Assembly: GCF_900102695.1 (NCBI RefSeq)
Contig: NZ_FMVW01000001.1
Coordinates: 620,001-684,000 of the forward strand
Source of the DNA: Afifella marina DSM 2698
GTDB lineage: Bacteria > Pseudomonadota > Alphaproteobacteria > Rhizobiales > Afifellaceae
DNA length: 64,000 nt
Direction: 5' to 3'
Below, one piece after another: positions 1-8,668 of the stretch. Every line of letters begins with the position of its first letter. Position 1 is the first letter of the stretch. The translations under genes were made by a program, and so were the position numbers. Below the pieces are notes generated by a model. It worked only from the letters and a program-made list of their open reading frames with translations, searched no databases and was not told where the DNA came from.

Positions 1-1581
1 TTCCTGATGCAGGGTGTGCAGCGCGAGGATCTGCGCTTCGGCGTATCTCCGAGCTATCCCTATGCCCGCAGCATCATCGACCGGGCGATGAGCGCCATGT
101 CGGCGACACGCTGGAACGAGCTCGAAACCCGCTGGCTCGGCCCGACCGTTGCCGGAATGGAGCGCCAGCGCCCGCTTCTGACGAGCGAAGAGCGCGCCTA
201 TCTCGATCGGAAGGGCGTCCTGAAGGTCTGTGTCGATCCTCTGACGCCGCCTTATACCTCCGTCGACAAGGCCGGCGATTTCACCGGCGTCGCCTCCGAC
301 GTGATGGAGAGGCTGGCGCGCCAGGGCGGCTTTTCCTGGCAGGTGGTGCCGGTGCCGATCTGGGGCGGCGGCCTGAAGATGGCCGAAGATTACGAATGCG
401 ACGTGCTCCCCTTCGTCACCGACAGCACGGCGGCCGACGACCTCTGGACGTTCACGCTGCCCTATCTCGTTTTGCCGATGGCCGTGGCAAGCTCGCTCAA
501 CGAGCCGATCGTCAGCACGATGAACGACCTGGCCGGCAAGCGCGTCGGCATCGCCCCCGGCGAAAGCCCGCTGCGCGTCCTGCAGGAGCGCTATCCGAAC
601 GTGAACCTGGTGGAGGTGAAGAGCGAGGCGGAGGCTTTGACCGGCGTGCGCCGCGGCGAGCTCGATGCCGCTCTCGGCACGCTGCCGAGCCTCGGCTATC
701 TCTTGGCTTCCAAACGGCTTTACGACGTGAAGGTCGCCGGCCGCATTTTTGAGGATTGGCGCGCCTCGATCGCCACCCGCTCCGACGAGCCGATGCTGGC
801 GGCGATTTTTGCAAAACTCGTCGCCGGCCTCGACGAGCAGGAGGTGCAGACGATGCTGAGCCGGCAGATGCTGGTGCGCATCGACGAGAGGGTGGATTAC
901 AGCCGCCTTCTCCTTCTCGGCGGGGTGGCGCTCATCACCCTCGTTCTCGTCATCTACTGGAACCGCAAGCTGCGGCGCCTCAACGCCGCGCTCGAACGCG
1001 CCAACCAGAAGCTTCAGGACGTGTCGATCACTGACGCCTTGACCGGCCTTTACAACCGCCGCCATTTCGACGCCCGCGCCGCCGACGAATTCGGGCTGTG
1101 CCAGAGGAATCGCTGGCTGTTTTCGGTGGCGATGATCGATGTCGACCATTTCAAGAGCGTCAACGATGGGCATGGTCACCTCTTCGGCGACCAATGCCTG
1201 CGCCATATCGCGCGGCTGGCGCGCGAGGTTTTCGGCGAGGACGGCGACATTCTGGGCCGTTATGGCGGCGAGGAATTCATCATTTTTACGCTCGGCGGCG
1301 GGAGCGAGGATTTCTTCGAGCGTCTGGAGGTGCTGCGCCGGCGCGTGGAAGAGGCGCCGTTTACCGCCGGCGAGGAGACCTGGCGCCTGACGGTGAGCCT
1401 CGGCGGCTATGCCGCGATCCCCGCGCCGGAGGCGAAGCTCAGCGATTTCGTGCGCGAAGCCGATGCGCGGCTTTATGAGGCGAAAGCCCGCGGCCGCAAC
1501 CGGGTGGTTGGGGAGACACGGGCGGAGAAGAGCGCCGACGTGAAGGCGGAAGGGCGCGGGGAGATGGAGGAAGCGGGGTAG
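1..1581 (+). CDS. Periplasmic solute-binding sensor diguanylate cyclase, 5' partial
   Basis: The frame is open to the first base, so the N-terminus lies outside the window. The visible part starts in the tail of one SBP_bac_3-type periplasmic binding domain, followed by a complete second one (about bases 190-880), a single membrane segment (about 905-960, LLLLGGVALITLVLVIYW), a short coiled linker and a GGDEF domain (about 1030-1500). The catalytic motif is GGEEF and the upstream metal site reads IDVDHFK, so cyclic-di-GMP synthesis is expected. The RxxD inhibitory site is absent (the residues at that place read EDGD). Inference: an amino-acid-like ligand sensed in the periplasm controls the cyclase. 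Confidence 0.9.
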   Translation, partial: FLMQGVQREDLRFGVSPSYPYARSIIDRAMSAMSATRWNELETRWLGPTVAGMERQRPLLTSEERAYLDRKGVLKVCVDPLTPPYTSVDKAGDFTGVASDVMERLARQGGFSWQVVPVPIWGGGLKMAEDYECDVLPFVTDSTAADDLWTFTLPYLVLPMAVASSLNEPIVSTMNDLAGKRVGIAPGESPLRVLQERYPNVNLVEVKSEAEALTGVRRGELDAALGTLPSLGYLLASKRLYDVKVAGRIFEDWRASIATRSDEPMLAAIFAKLVAGLDEQEVQTMLSRQMLVRIDERVDYSRLLLLGGVALITLVLVIYWNRKLRRLNAALERANQKLQDVSITDALTGLYNRRHFDARAADEFGLCQRNRWLFSVAMIDVDHFKSVNDGHGHLFGDQCLRHIARLAREVFGEDGDILGRYGGEEFIIFTLGGGSEDFFERLEVLRRRVEEAPFTAGEETWRLTVSLGGYAAIPAPEAKLSDFVREADARLYEAKARGRNRVVGETRAEKSADVKAEGRGEMEEAG

Positions 1582-1589
1582 GGGGCAGA

Positions 1590-1862
1590 GGCCCGACGGA
1601 GGCCTATGCCTTCAGTGAAACGGACCGGGATTACGATCAGCGCCAGATCAATTTTGGCCATCAACGGCTTGCCCGGATTTCGTGGGCCCACCTAATCCGA
1701 CTGGACGATCTCTGGAACGCGGTGCGACGGCAACGTCCCGACATCGCGATGACGCTCGACGACAACCACCCGACACTTGGCGCCAGCTGTCTTTATGCGT
1801 TGGTTCTCTATAAGAGGCTTTCCTTACTCTACCTGATACCTGACAAGCGCCTCTTCAAGTGA
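1590..1862 (+). pseudogene. 5'-truncated coding remnant, unknown family
   Basis: An open frame of 90 codons ends at a TGA three bases before the stop of the convergent HEPN gene. It has no credible start codon and simply opens next to the end of the GGDEF gene. Its translation looks protein-like: it contains RDYDQRQINFGHQRLARISW and, later, DIAMTLDDNHPTLGASCLYA. I do not recognise the family. It is best read as the 3' end of a gene whose front was lost at an island boundary. Confidence 0.4.
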
Positions 1863-1864
1863 AT

Positions 1865-2776
1865 TCATGATGGCGTCCAACGGTGCATTTGGCGGGTATC
1901 TAGACGGGATCGGACATAGTCTGAATCTGGCGCGCCGAGCAGTGCGACCAGCAGCCGGCACACCAGAGCCTTCATTTCCAGCGGTAAGTTCTGGTTGGTG
2001 CCGCGACCATGCACTGCGAACCCAAGTGGCGCGTCCACAAACAGACTCTCGTGGATCGTTGTATTGCGGATTTTGGCGATCTGTGGGGCGCCGGTCGAGT
2101 CATCCGCCCAAGTAGGCAGCGGGATTTGGAAGTGGTCACAGAGCCACCGAGTCCGACTATGGTGAGGCAACCTGCGTGTCTGAGGTGAATGCAAATCTGT
2201 AGCCAGTTTGAAGCAGGTGTCGAGCGCGCCGTAAAGGTAGAGAAACTGCTCGAACTGTAGCGCCTGAGGTGCTTGAGCGATGTAGAGGGCATGCAAGGCT
2301 GCGATCCAACGACGTGCGTGCAAGGGCTCCCGCCTGTTAGTCTGCCAGAAGGATTCGGCTAGCCCGAGCGCTTGGATCGTTTCTTGTTGGTTGAGCACAA
2401 AGTCCACGAGTTTACGAGGCCTGACCGTTGTGGCGTCCAGAAATCCCGCGTCGGTCGTAGTCAGTCGCATGCCGACGAAAAAGCTCAGTCCCCAGACCAG
2501 AAATTCAAGATGTTCTCGGTCGTGTGCAGCTACGTGACAAAGTCGATGCGTCTTTGGCATCCCGAATACCCGGCTAGGGAATGGGCGCTCAACCACGCCG
2601 TGGCCCATGACGTGAGTGCGCGCCAGCGGTGCATAAATCCAGTCACCGTCTACGCCGGGGTCATCACGCACGCTGGAGACGGCCGTCTCGATGTCCGGAA
2701 GGGTGGCCAGGGTGATAGGTCCAACACCTTCGTCGAGAGGTTCGGGATACCATCCAAAGTCGACGCAGTTGTTCAT
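1865..2776 (-). CDS. HEPN-domain-like hypothetical protein
   Basis: A 303-residue soluble protein with no signal peptide. The C-terminal half is helical and contains KIRNTTIHESLF at residues 236-247, which supplies the R-x4-H signature of HEPN ribonuclease domains (R237, H242). It is preceded by aromatic-rich helices at residues 174-196 (FEQFLYLYGALDTCF), as in ApeA-like HEPN proteins. Known of the family: HEPN proteins are usually RNases in toxin-antitoxin or antiviral systems. No nucleotidyltransferase antitoxin partner is adjacent. The sequence appears less GC-rich than its neighbours and sits between a truncated remnant and a decayed sodB duplicate, suggesting transfer. The assignment rests on one motif plus secondary-structure impression. 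Confidence 0.6.
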   Translation of the reverse strand: MNNCVDFGWYPEPLDEGVGPITLATLPDIETAVSSVRDDPGVDGDWIYAPLARTHVMGHGVVERPFPSRVFGMPKTHRLCHVAAHDREHLEFLVWGLSFFVGMRLTTTDAGFLDATTVRPRKLVDFVLNQQETIQALGLAESFWQTNRREPLHARRWIAALHALYIAQAPQALQFEQFLYLYGALDTCFKLATDLHSPQTRRLPHHSRTRWLCDHFQIPLPTWADDSTGAPQIAKIRNTTIHESLFVDAPLGFAVHGRGTNQNLPLEMKALVCRLLVALLGAPDSDYVRSRLDTRQMHRWTPS

Positions 2777-3499
2777 CGCGATATGATGGAAGGTATCGGG
2801 AGCAGGAAGGTCAGCATGATTTCCCTGGAGGCGCTTTCGCGTATATTGGTCGCCGTCACCATACGTTATTGAGCCTGTTTGTAATACCGTGTCGCTTCTT
2901 AGATAAAGCGTATTTATTTGTGATTTTTGCTGTTGCGTTAGGGTGGAGTGCTATATTTTTTCGTGGCGCGCGGCCAGTTCGATCTCCACACTTGGCAATA
3001 GCGTAGACGCGCATCTTTCTGGACCGTTTGTTCCTTACGAAAAAAGCCCCAGGTACGTGGACTGAGGCTGAGCTCCCGCACGGAGCACGGAAGCTGTCGA
3101 GAGCTTGAGGTTGTCGAACCAGACCTCGAATGATTTCGGCCGCGCGTTGCTGTCGTCGAGGGAGCGGGCGAGGGGCGAGCGGCGGTCGCCGAACGCTCCG
3201 GTCCCGGAGTGCGCCGCGATTTCGCGGAAGGGAATGCGGGCGCGGACGAGATCGCTTGCGCGGCTTCGCGTGAAAGAGCCGTCTCGTTCATCGCCCGGCC
3301 GGGTGCCGAGCTTTCAGCCGGGCGCCGGACTATCGGTCGAACCTTGCCGGGCCGGCGACAGTCTCGGCCGTCAGGGGCCTGCCAAAGCTTGCCGATCTAA
3401 CATGCCGGCTGCCGCATGCGCTCGTCCTGTGGCGGCAAGCAAGGCGATACCCCTGGCGATGAGCCGAGCGAGCGTATCGGGCGCTCGCGCCGGTCCGGC
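2777..3499. other. Intergenic region with no intact gene
   Basis: This 723-base gap holds an AT-rich stretch (about 2870-2960) likely to contain the HEPN gene promoter, then the decayed sodB 3' end (3042-3165), then GC-rich sequence up to the TPR gene in which I see no supportable gene. Confidence 0.5.
3042..3165 (-). pseudogene. Decayed duplicate of sodB 3' end and terminator
   Basis: About 55 bases at 3107-3161 match the complement of the intact sodB 3' region with only a few differences. Read on the minus strand they give NARPK..E.WFDNL, the same motif as in SodB (NARPKYLEAWFDNL). The far end (3042-3097) matches the sodB downstream region: a T-run hairpin (GCCTCAG paired with CTGGGGC, then T6) followed by the shared gagctcccgca segment. 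About 100 bases present between these two blocks at sodB are missing here, so this is an internally deleted remnant and not a second gene. Confidence 0.7.
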
Positions 3500-3982
3500 T
3501 CAGTCGATGTCGGCAAAGCGCCTCAGAAATGCGAGATATTTGGGGTCGTCGTCTTCGAAGATCTCAGAACCGCCGCCCATATAGGCGCGCATCAGGTCGT
3601 CTTTGGCTCGGTCCTCGTCTCCGAGCTCGAGCGCGCATTGGCCCAGGCGGAGATGGATGAAAGGATTGCCGAGCCCGTCGGGGCCGGCAACGGCCTTGCG
3701 AAACGCGTCTTGGCACGCCTGCCAGTCACCTTCGTAGAAGAAGGCGTCTCCGCGCGCCGCCTGCAGCCAGGTCCATGCCGACCATTCGCTCTTGGGTTCG
3801 GGCAGAAGGGCGACCGCTTCGTCGTATGCGGTGAGAGCGGAGGCGAAGCGGCCGGCCTCGGCGAATTCGTCGCCGCGCCGGGAGAGCTCGACAATCCGTT
3901 GATGCAGGGCCTCATCGAGCTCGGCTGCGGGGGCCGCTTGCACGAACTCGATCTGAGGCGGGGGTGTGGCGGGGTCATCCAT
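3500..3982 (-). CDS. TPR protein
   Basis: A 160-residue acidic cytoplasmic protein without signal peptide. It carries two to three degenerate tetratricopeptide units: ELSRRGDEFAEAGRFASALT (about residues 32-51), TWLQAARGDAFFYEGDWQAC and FIHLRLGQCALELGDEDRAK. The C-terminus ends in the conserved-looking DDDPKYLAFLRR. From memory, similar stand-alone TPR proteins occur beside polymorphic toxins and may act as immunity proteins, but no toxin is adjacent here. The next minus-strand gene upstream is another TPR protein. Function not assigned beyond a protein-binding scaffold. Confidence 0.75.
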   Translation of the reverse strand: MDDPATPPPQIEFVQAAPAAELDEALHQRIVELSRRGDEFAEAGRFASALTAYDEAVALLPEPKSEWSAWTWLQAARGDAFFYEGDWQACQDAFRKAVAGPDGLGNPFIHLRLGQCALELGDEDRAKDDLMRAYMGGGSEIFEDDDPKYLAFLRRFADID

Positions 3983-4121
3983 GACGTTTTTCAGCGCTCG
4001 ATTGGCGGTTGCGCCGATGGTGTCGGCTCGATCAGCAGCCTACCCCAAAAGCGGGGTTTTGCTCATCACCTGCGTGTGTCGTTCGGTCTTCGGTGGAACT
4101 TCGTCCCATCTCCCGTCGCCG

Positions 4122-5162
4122 CTACGGTCGATCACCGACGCGAATGCGGCGCTCCAGTTCTTCGTAATCGATCCGCGCCTCGGCAAGATGTTCCTGATCC
4201 TCTGCCTCCTCAAGACGTGCGATGCGCTCCAGCATCAGGGCGCGCGCTTTCTCGGGGTTTCCACGTTCGTAGGCGAGCACTCCGCGCTGGAACAGCATGT
4301 CCTGGACGCGATCGAGGTCTTTGTCGTTTTCTCCGATCTCCTGGACACGGATGAGATAGGGTTCGATGTCCTCGCGTCGTTCGAGCGCATGGAGGTTCTG
4401 GGCGATGTTGGTCAGAACGGATGCGAGAACGGACGCCGTCGGCCCATGAAGCCGCTCACCGATCGCCAGCACGGAGCGATTGATGGCCAATGCCTCCTCG
4501 TAGCGTCCCGCCTCGTGCAATTCATAAGCCTGGTCTTGCCTGAGGCCCGCACTCTGGTCCTCCGAAAAGGTTGCGAGCGTGTCGGCGATCAAAGCGGCTG
4601 CGCCATATTGATCGGCGGCCAAAGAATGCCATGCCTTGTTGCCAGGCAGCGTCGCATAACCGCTGGCGAGTTCCGCGTAGGTGAAATGGTCGTACAAGCG
4701 ACGCTGCGGCGGACGGTCTTCGCCGATCCCGATCGCCATCAATTCGGCGAGCGGCTTGAGCCCGTCCTCGAATTCCATCAGCGGCGCTCTATTCACGATA
4801 CGCCCCATCATGGACAGGATTTCCCGGCGCTGCCCAAGCAGGTCTTCGCGCTCGCCCGCATAGCTGCGTAAAACGCGCAGCGCCTGCATGGCCTCGGAGG
4901 CGCTGAAGCGTGCATCAGGATCGTCAAGGTGCCGACGCATGTCGGCAACGCGTTCCACGAAAACCTCATCGTTGTGAGGCGATACCTGCTCGAATTCGAC
5001 ATTGGCCCCAGCGGTCATGGCGTGCGTTCCGGGTAAAGTTGCAAAGAGAAGAGCGGACAGAAGAAGGACGAAACGGATCCCCCTGGCGAGGAAACGCTGG
5101 ACGCTCTGCGCCGTTGCCGCCGGCGGCACGACGTTCGCTCCGCTCCGGTCATGTCCGATCAT
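4122..5162 (-). CDS. Exported TPR-repeat protein
   Basis: A 346-residue protein using the ATG at 5162. An in-frame extension to 5471 exists but would translate the tandem DNA repeat and is rejected. Residues about 23-47 (FLARGIRFVLLLSALLFATLPGTHA) form a positively charged, hydrophobic signal sequence, so the product is predicted to be periplasmic or membrane-anchored. The rest is helical, with TPR-like units toward the C-terminus (LRQDQAYELHEAGRYEEALA, then VLTNIAQNLHALERREDIEP, then LFQRGVLAYERGNPEKARAL). It probably serves as a protein-interaction scaffold. Partner unknown. Confidence 0.7.
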   Translation of the reverse strand: MIGHDRSGANVVPPAATAQSVQRFLARGIRFVLLLSALLFATLPGTHAMTAGANVEFEQVSPHNDEVFVERVADMRRHLDDPDARFSASEAMQALRVLRSYAGEREDLLGQRREILSMMGRIVNRAPLMEFEDGLKPLAELMAIGIGEDRPPQRRLYDHFTYAELASGYATLPGNKAWHSLAADQYGAAALIADTLATFSEDQSAGLRQDQAYELHEAGRYEEALAINRSVLAIGERLHGPTASVLASVLTNIAQNLHALERREDIEPYLIRVQEIGENDKDLDRVQDMLFQRGVLAYERGNPEKARALMLERIARLEEAEDQEHLAEARIDYEELERRIRVGDRP

Positions 5163-5192
5163 ACGGTGCTTCCTCTGTCCAACCCACGAGAC

Positions 5193-5278
5193 CTCACGAT
5201 CCAACCTCACGATCCAGCGGCGCGATCCAACCTCACGATCCAGCGGCGCGATCCAAACTCGCGATCCAGCGGCGCGAG
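5193..5278. repeat. 26-bp tandem repeat upstream of the TPR gene
   Basis: A half unit at 5193-5205 is followed by units starting at 5206, 5232 and 5258, each 26 bp apart and nearly identical. The core is ctcacgatccagcggcgcga. Apart from this repeat and the sodB terminator, the gap 5163-5557 holds nothing I can support. Confidence 0.8.
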
Positions 5279-5454
5279 TAATTTGAACGATCGAGACAGG
5301 CGGAGCAAATTTCCCGCTCCGGGTTTGTTCGACGAACGAGAGAGCGCCAACGGGGATTAAACGATGCGGACAAGCCGTTCGTGAAAGGCGCGACGGCCAG
5401 TTTCCAGCTTGAGCATCATGGATGCGCAGCTGCCGCCTCACCTTCGCTCCCCAC

Positions 5455-5483
5455 AAAAAAGCCCCGGCCACAGGGGCCGGGGC
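5455..5483 (-). terminator. Rho-independent terminator of sodB
   Basis: On the minus strand, GCCCCGGCC pairs with GGCCGGGGC around a short loop and is followed by six T residues, about 75 bases past the sodB stop codon. Confidence 0.85.
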
Positions 5484-5557
5484 AGAGCTCCCGCAAGGAG
5501 CTTGAAATTCAATGAGCCGACGGCTGCGTCAGCCGGCGGCCTCTTCAGCCGAAAAGC

Positions 5558-6157
5558 TTATTTCGCGGCTTCGTAGAGCTCGGTGACGTAGTCCCAGTTG
5601 ACGAGGTTGTCGAACCAGGCCTCGAGGTATTTCGGCCGCGCGTTGCGGTAGTCGATGTAATAGGAATGCTCCCACACGTCGACGCCGAGAAGCGGCGTGG
5701 CGCCGTGGACGAGCGGGTTCTCGCCGTTCGGCGTGTTCATGACGGAGAGCTTGCCGTCCTTCATCGCGAGCCACGCCCAGCCGGAGCCGAACTGGCCCTT
5801 GCCGGCATCGATGAACTTGGAACGGAACTCGTCGTAGGAGCCGAGATCGGACTGGATCTGCGAGGCGAGGCCGCCCGGCAGCGACGTGCCGCCGCCGCCC
5901 GACTTCATCCACTTCCAGAAATGGAGGTGGTTGTAGAACTGACCGGCCTGGTTGAAGAGCTTCGGGTTGTCGGTGTGGCTCTTCTTGACGATCTCCTCAA
6001 GGTCCATGTTCTCGTATTCGGTGCCTTTGATGAGGTCGTTCATCGTCGTGCAATAAGCGTTGTGGTGCTTATCGTGATGAAATTCGAGCGTCTCGGCCGA
6101 CATGTAAGGGGCGAGTGCGTCGTAGGAATAGGGCAGGTCAGGCAGGGTGAATGCCAT
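5558..6157 (-). CDS. sodB: Iron/manganese superoxide dismutase
   Basis: A 199-residue protein that converts superoxide to oxygen and hydrogen peroxide in the cytoplasm. The start at 6157 is fixed by an AGGAGA ribosome site and by the family N-terminus MAFTLPDLPYSYDAL. Signatures of the Fe/Mn family are all present: LEFHHDKHHNAY (first metal histidine region), the HLHFWKWM helix, GSGWAWLAMKDGKL and the C-terminal metal motif DVWEHSYYIDYRN. Length is typical. It is monocistronic, with its own terminator. A decayed copy of its 3' end lies about 2.4 kb downstream. Metal choice (Fe against Mn) is not certain from motifs alone; the general look is Fe-type. Confidence 0.97.
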   Translation of the reverse strand: MAFTLPDLPYSYDALAPYMSAETLEFHHDKHHNAYCTTMNDLIKGTEYENMDLEEIVKKSHTDNPKLFNQAGQFYNHLHFWKWMKSGGGGTSLPGGLASQIQSDLGSYDEFRSKFIDAGKGQFGSGWAWLAMKDGKLSVMNTPNGENPLVHGATPLLGVDVWEHSYYIDYRNARPKYLEAWFDNLVNWDYVTELYEAAK

Positions 6158-6381
6158 CGATCCATCTCCTTGTCTTGAGATTGCAGTCGGGTGCTTAGTC
6201 AACACGACCGGCCCGGGGCCGGTTCCAGGCTACATAAGGGCGATGGCCCCTTTGACAACGGCTTGCCGCAAGGGAAGGCGTCTGATACGGGCCGCGGTCG
6301 CCTGCTGGACCGCTTGTCCCGGCTTGGCCGCATCGCTAACGTCCCGGCGACCATCGAGCGGCCGAGGGAATCGAATCGGAT

Positions 6382-8544
6382 ATGGCGCAGAAATTCCACG
6401 TCCTGGGAGCACTTCTCGCTTCCGTGTGTTTTGCTGGAACGACCCAAGCATCTGAGTTTACAGGAATTTTGAGCGAGGCGGCGAGCGTCGCCGGCGAACG
6501 TCTGGGCGCCCCCCCGACAGGGGCGAAGACGCCCCTTCTGCGCCTGGCGCAGGCTGAGATCTCCGTCACTCCGGCGGAGGAGAGCGAGGCCACGGGCGGC
6601 GAAACGGCGCCGGATAAGGCTGCCGACACGGACAATGGTGCGGCCGGCGAGGAGGCCGCCCAAGAGGCCGCCGATGAGCCCGCCGATGGGCCCAACGACA
6701 AGGGTGGCGCGGCGGCACCCGCAGAGACGCAAAAGGGCGTCACCGACGGTGCGAAAAGCGACGCGCCGGAGGACGAAGCGCCGGAAAGCGAAGCCTCGGA
6801 GAGCGAGGCCTCAGGCAGTGCGGAGCACGCGCCAGCCGAGATGAAGGCGGAAGAGGCCTCCGAAGCCGGCGGCGCGCCTGCGACGGCCGAAAGCCCGGCA
6901 GAAGACGGTCTTTCGACGGAAGACGGTCTTTCGACGGAAGAGGGGGCCGCACCGGCCGACGAGGCGGTGCCGGCTGAGGCTGAGGGCGCGAGCACCGATG
7001 CGGCCTGTGCCGGGGCGGAAGAGGCCTTTGCCAAGGCGATCGGCGAGAACGGCGCGGATGCGCTTGAAGCCTATGTGACGGATTTTCCCGAGTGCAGCCT
7101 GAGCGACGTGGCGCGCAAGGAGATCGACCGGCGCGAGGCGGCGGCAGAGGAGGTGGAGCGCGTCTCGCGCGAAGCCGAAAGCCGCATCTCCGAGATGGAG
7201 AAAAAGCTTCGGGACGAAACCCGCAAAGGGGCTGCTTCCGCCGCGGAAAAGCAGGCGCCCTTCCTGGCGCTTGCCTGCGATACGCTGGCGGCCTCTCCGG
7301 AAGATCCCGAAAGGCCGGCCGATGTGCCGGGCGTGCCGTTTGCGATCCTCGATGCGCCCCGTGCGATCGAGGCCTGCGAGGCGGCGATCGCGGCTAATCC
7401 CGACGAGCCGCGGCTTGAGTTTCAGCTCGGCTATGCGCTCGACAAGGCCGGGCGCGACGAAGAGGCGATGGCGCATTACCGCAAGGCGGCCGATGCCGAT
7501 TATGCCCATGCCTGGACGCTGATCGGTACGATGTACGATTTCGGCGAGGGCGTGCCGGAGGAAGATGAAGAGGCGATCGGCTGGTACCGCCGTGCGGCGG
7601 AGGCGGGCGATGCGCTGGCGCAGCGCTATCTCGGCACGAAATATCGGAACGGCGAGGGCGTCGAGGAGAATTGGGATGAGGCCGCGAAATGGTACCGCCT
7701 CGCCGCCGAACAGGGCGATGCCTTCGCGCTCAACGAGATGGGCTGGCTCTACGAGACCGGCCGCGTCGTCGAGCAGGACGACATCCAGGCGGCGACCTAT
7801 TACCGGCAGGCGGCGGAGAAGGGCAATCGCACGGCGCAGCACAATCTGGGCCTTGCCTATCTCTATGGCCGCGGCGTGGCACAGGATCCGGTGACGGGCG
7901 CCCTGTGGCTGTCGCGTGCGGCGGAAGCGGGCGACACGGATTCGCAAAGCGAGCTCGCCGACCTCTACCGCGAAGGCCGCGGCGTGGACAAAGATCCGAA
8001 GCTCGCGCTCACCTGGCTGCGGCGGGCGGCGGATGCCGGCAACGCCTCGGCGCAGAACGAGCTCGGCCTGGCCTATGAGCGCGGCGAGGGCGTGGAGAAA
8101 GACATGGTCCAGGCGGCGCGCTGGTACCGCAAGGCGGCGCTCGCCGGCGAGGGCTCGGCGCAGAACAATCTCGGCGTTCTCTACCGCGACGGCAACGGCC
8201 TGCCGCAGGACGACGAGAAGGCGGTTTCGTGGCTGCAAAAGGCGGCCGACCAGGGCAACGCCGTGGCACTCGCCAATCTCGGCTTCATGTACATGGAAGG
8301 CGGCAATGGCGTTGAGGCGGACCCGCTGCGCGCCGCCAATCTGATGCTGGAAGCCTTGGCGCAGGGCGAAGACAGGGCCGAACGGCTCCTGATCGACGAC
8401 AATGCCCGCGGCCAGCCTGCCGCCTTCCGGCGCGCCGTGCAGGAGCGGCTGCAGGACAAGGGGCTTTATAACGGCCCGATCGACGGCATTCTGGGGCGCG
8501 GCACGCAGGCGGCCTTGCGCCGCTTCCAGGAGCTGCGCGGCTGA
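6382..8544 (+). CDS. Exported Sel1-repeat protein with C-terminal peptidoglycan-binding domain
   Basis: A 720-residue protein. An N-terminal signal peptide (MAQKFHVLGALLASVCFAGT) ends near TQA. Residues about 40-200 are a low-complexity acidic Glu/Ala/Ser linker. A short coiled coil follows (about 245-285). From about residue 330 there are roughly nine Sel1-like repeats of the form A..WYR.AAE.G...A...LG..Y..G.GV..D. The last about 40 residues form a PG_binding_1-type domain (KGLYNGPIDGILGRGTQAAL). It is predicted to sit in the periplasm and contact the cell wall, as an adaptor in envelope or stress signalling. A long open frame on the opposite strand is a shadow. Confidence 0.85.
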   Translation: MAQKFHVLGALLASVCFAGTTQASEFTGILSEAASVAGERLGAPPTGAKTPLLRLAQAEISVTPAEESEATGGETAPDKAADTDNGAAGEEAAQEAADEPADGPNDKGGAAAPAETQKGVTDGAKSDAPEDEAPESEASESEASGSAEHAPAEMKAEEASEAGGAPATAESPAEDGLSTEDGLSTEEGAAPADEAVPAEAEGASTDAACAGAEEAFAKAIGENGADALEAYVTDFPECSLSDVARKEIDRREAAAEEVERVSREAESRISEMEKKLRDETRKGAASAAEKQAPFLALACDTLAASPEDPERPADVPGVPFAILDAPRAIEACEAAIAANPDEPRLEFQLGYALDKAGRDEEAMAHYRKAADADYAHAWTLIGTMYDFGEGVPEEDEEAIGWYRRAAEAGDALAQRYLGTKYRNGEGVEENWDEAAKWYRLAAEQGDAFALNEMGWLYETGRVVEQDDIQAATYYRQAAEKGNRTAQHNLGLAYLYGRGVAQDPVTGALWLSRAAEAGDTDSQSELADLYREGRGVDKDPKLALTWLRRAADAGNASAQNELGLAYERGEGVEKDMVQAARWYRKAALAGEGSAQNNLGVLYRDGNGLPQDDEKAVSWLQKAADQGNAVALANLGFMYMEGGNGVEADPLRAANLMLEALAQGEDRAERLLIDDNARGQPAAFRRAVQERLQDKGLYNGPIDGILGRGTQAALRRFQELRG

Positions 8545-8556
8545 GACGAATCCCGG

Positions 8557-8640
8557 GGCGCTTCGGCGCCTCGGATTTTCTTGTGAGCCCCGGGGTCTTT
8601 TTTGGGCCCCGGGGTTTTTTGTGCCCCGGGGTTTTTTGTG
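8557..8640. terminator. Terminator region between convergent genes
   Basis: A GGCGC-ttcg-GCGCC hairpin (from about 8557) is followed by three close copies of ccccggggt with T-runs. It lies between the ends of the Sel1 gene (plus) and the MFS gene (minus), so it probably stops transcription from the left. Confidence 0.6.
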
Positions 8641-8668
8641 CATGCGAGCGCTCGGGCGATCGCCCGTG

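Noticed and set aside
8580-8640. Triple CCCCGGGG-T-run as a novel repeat element
   Set aside because: It lies between two convergent genes and is simply explained as clustered terminators.
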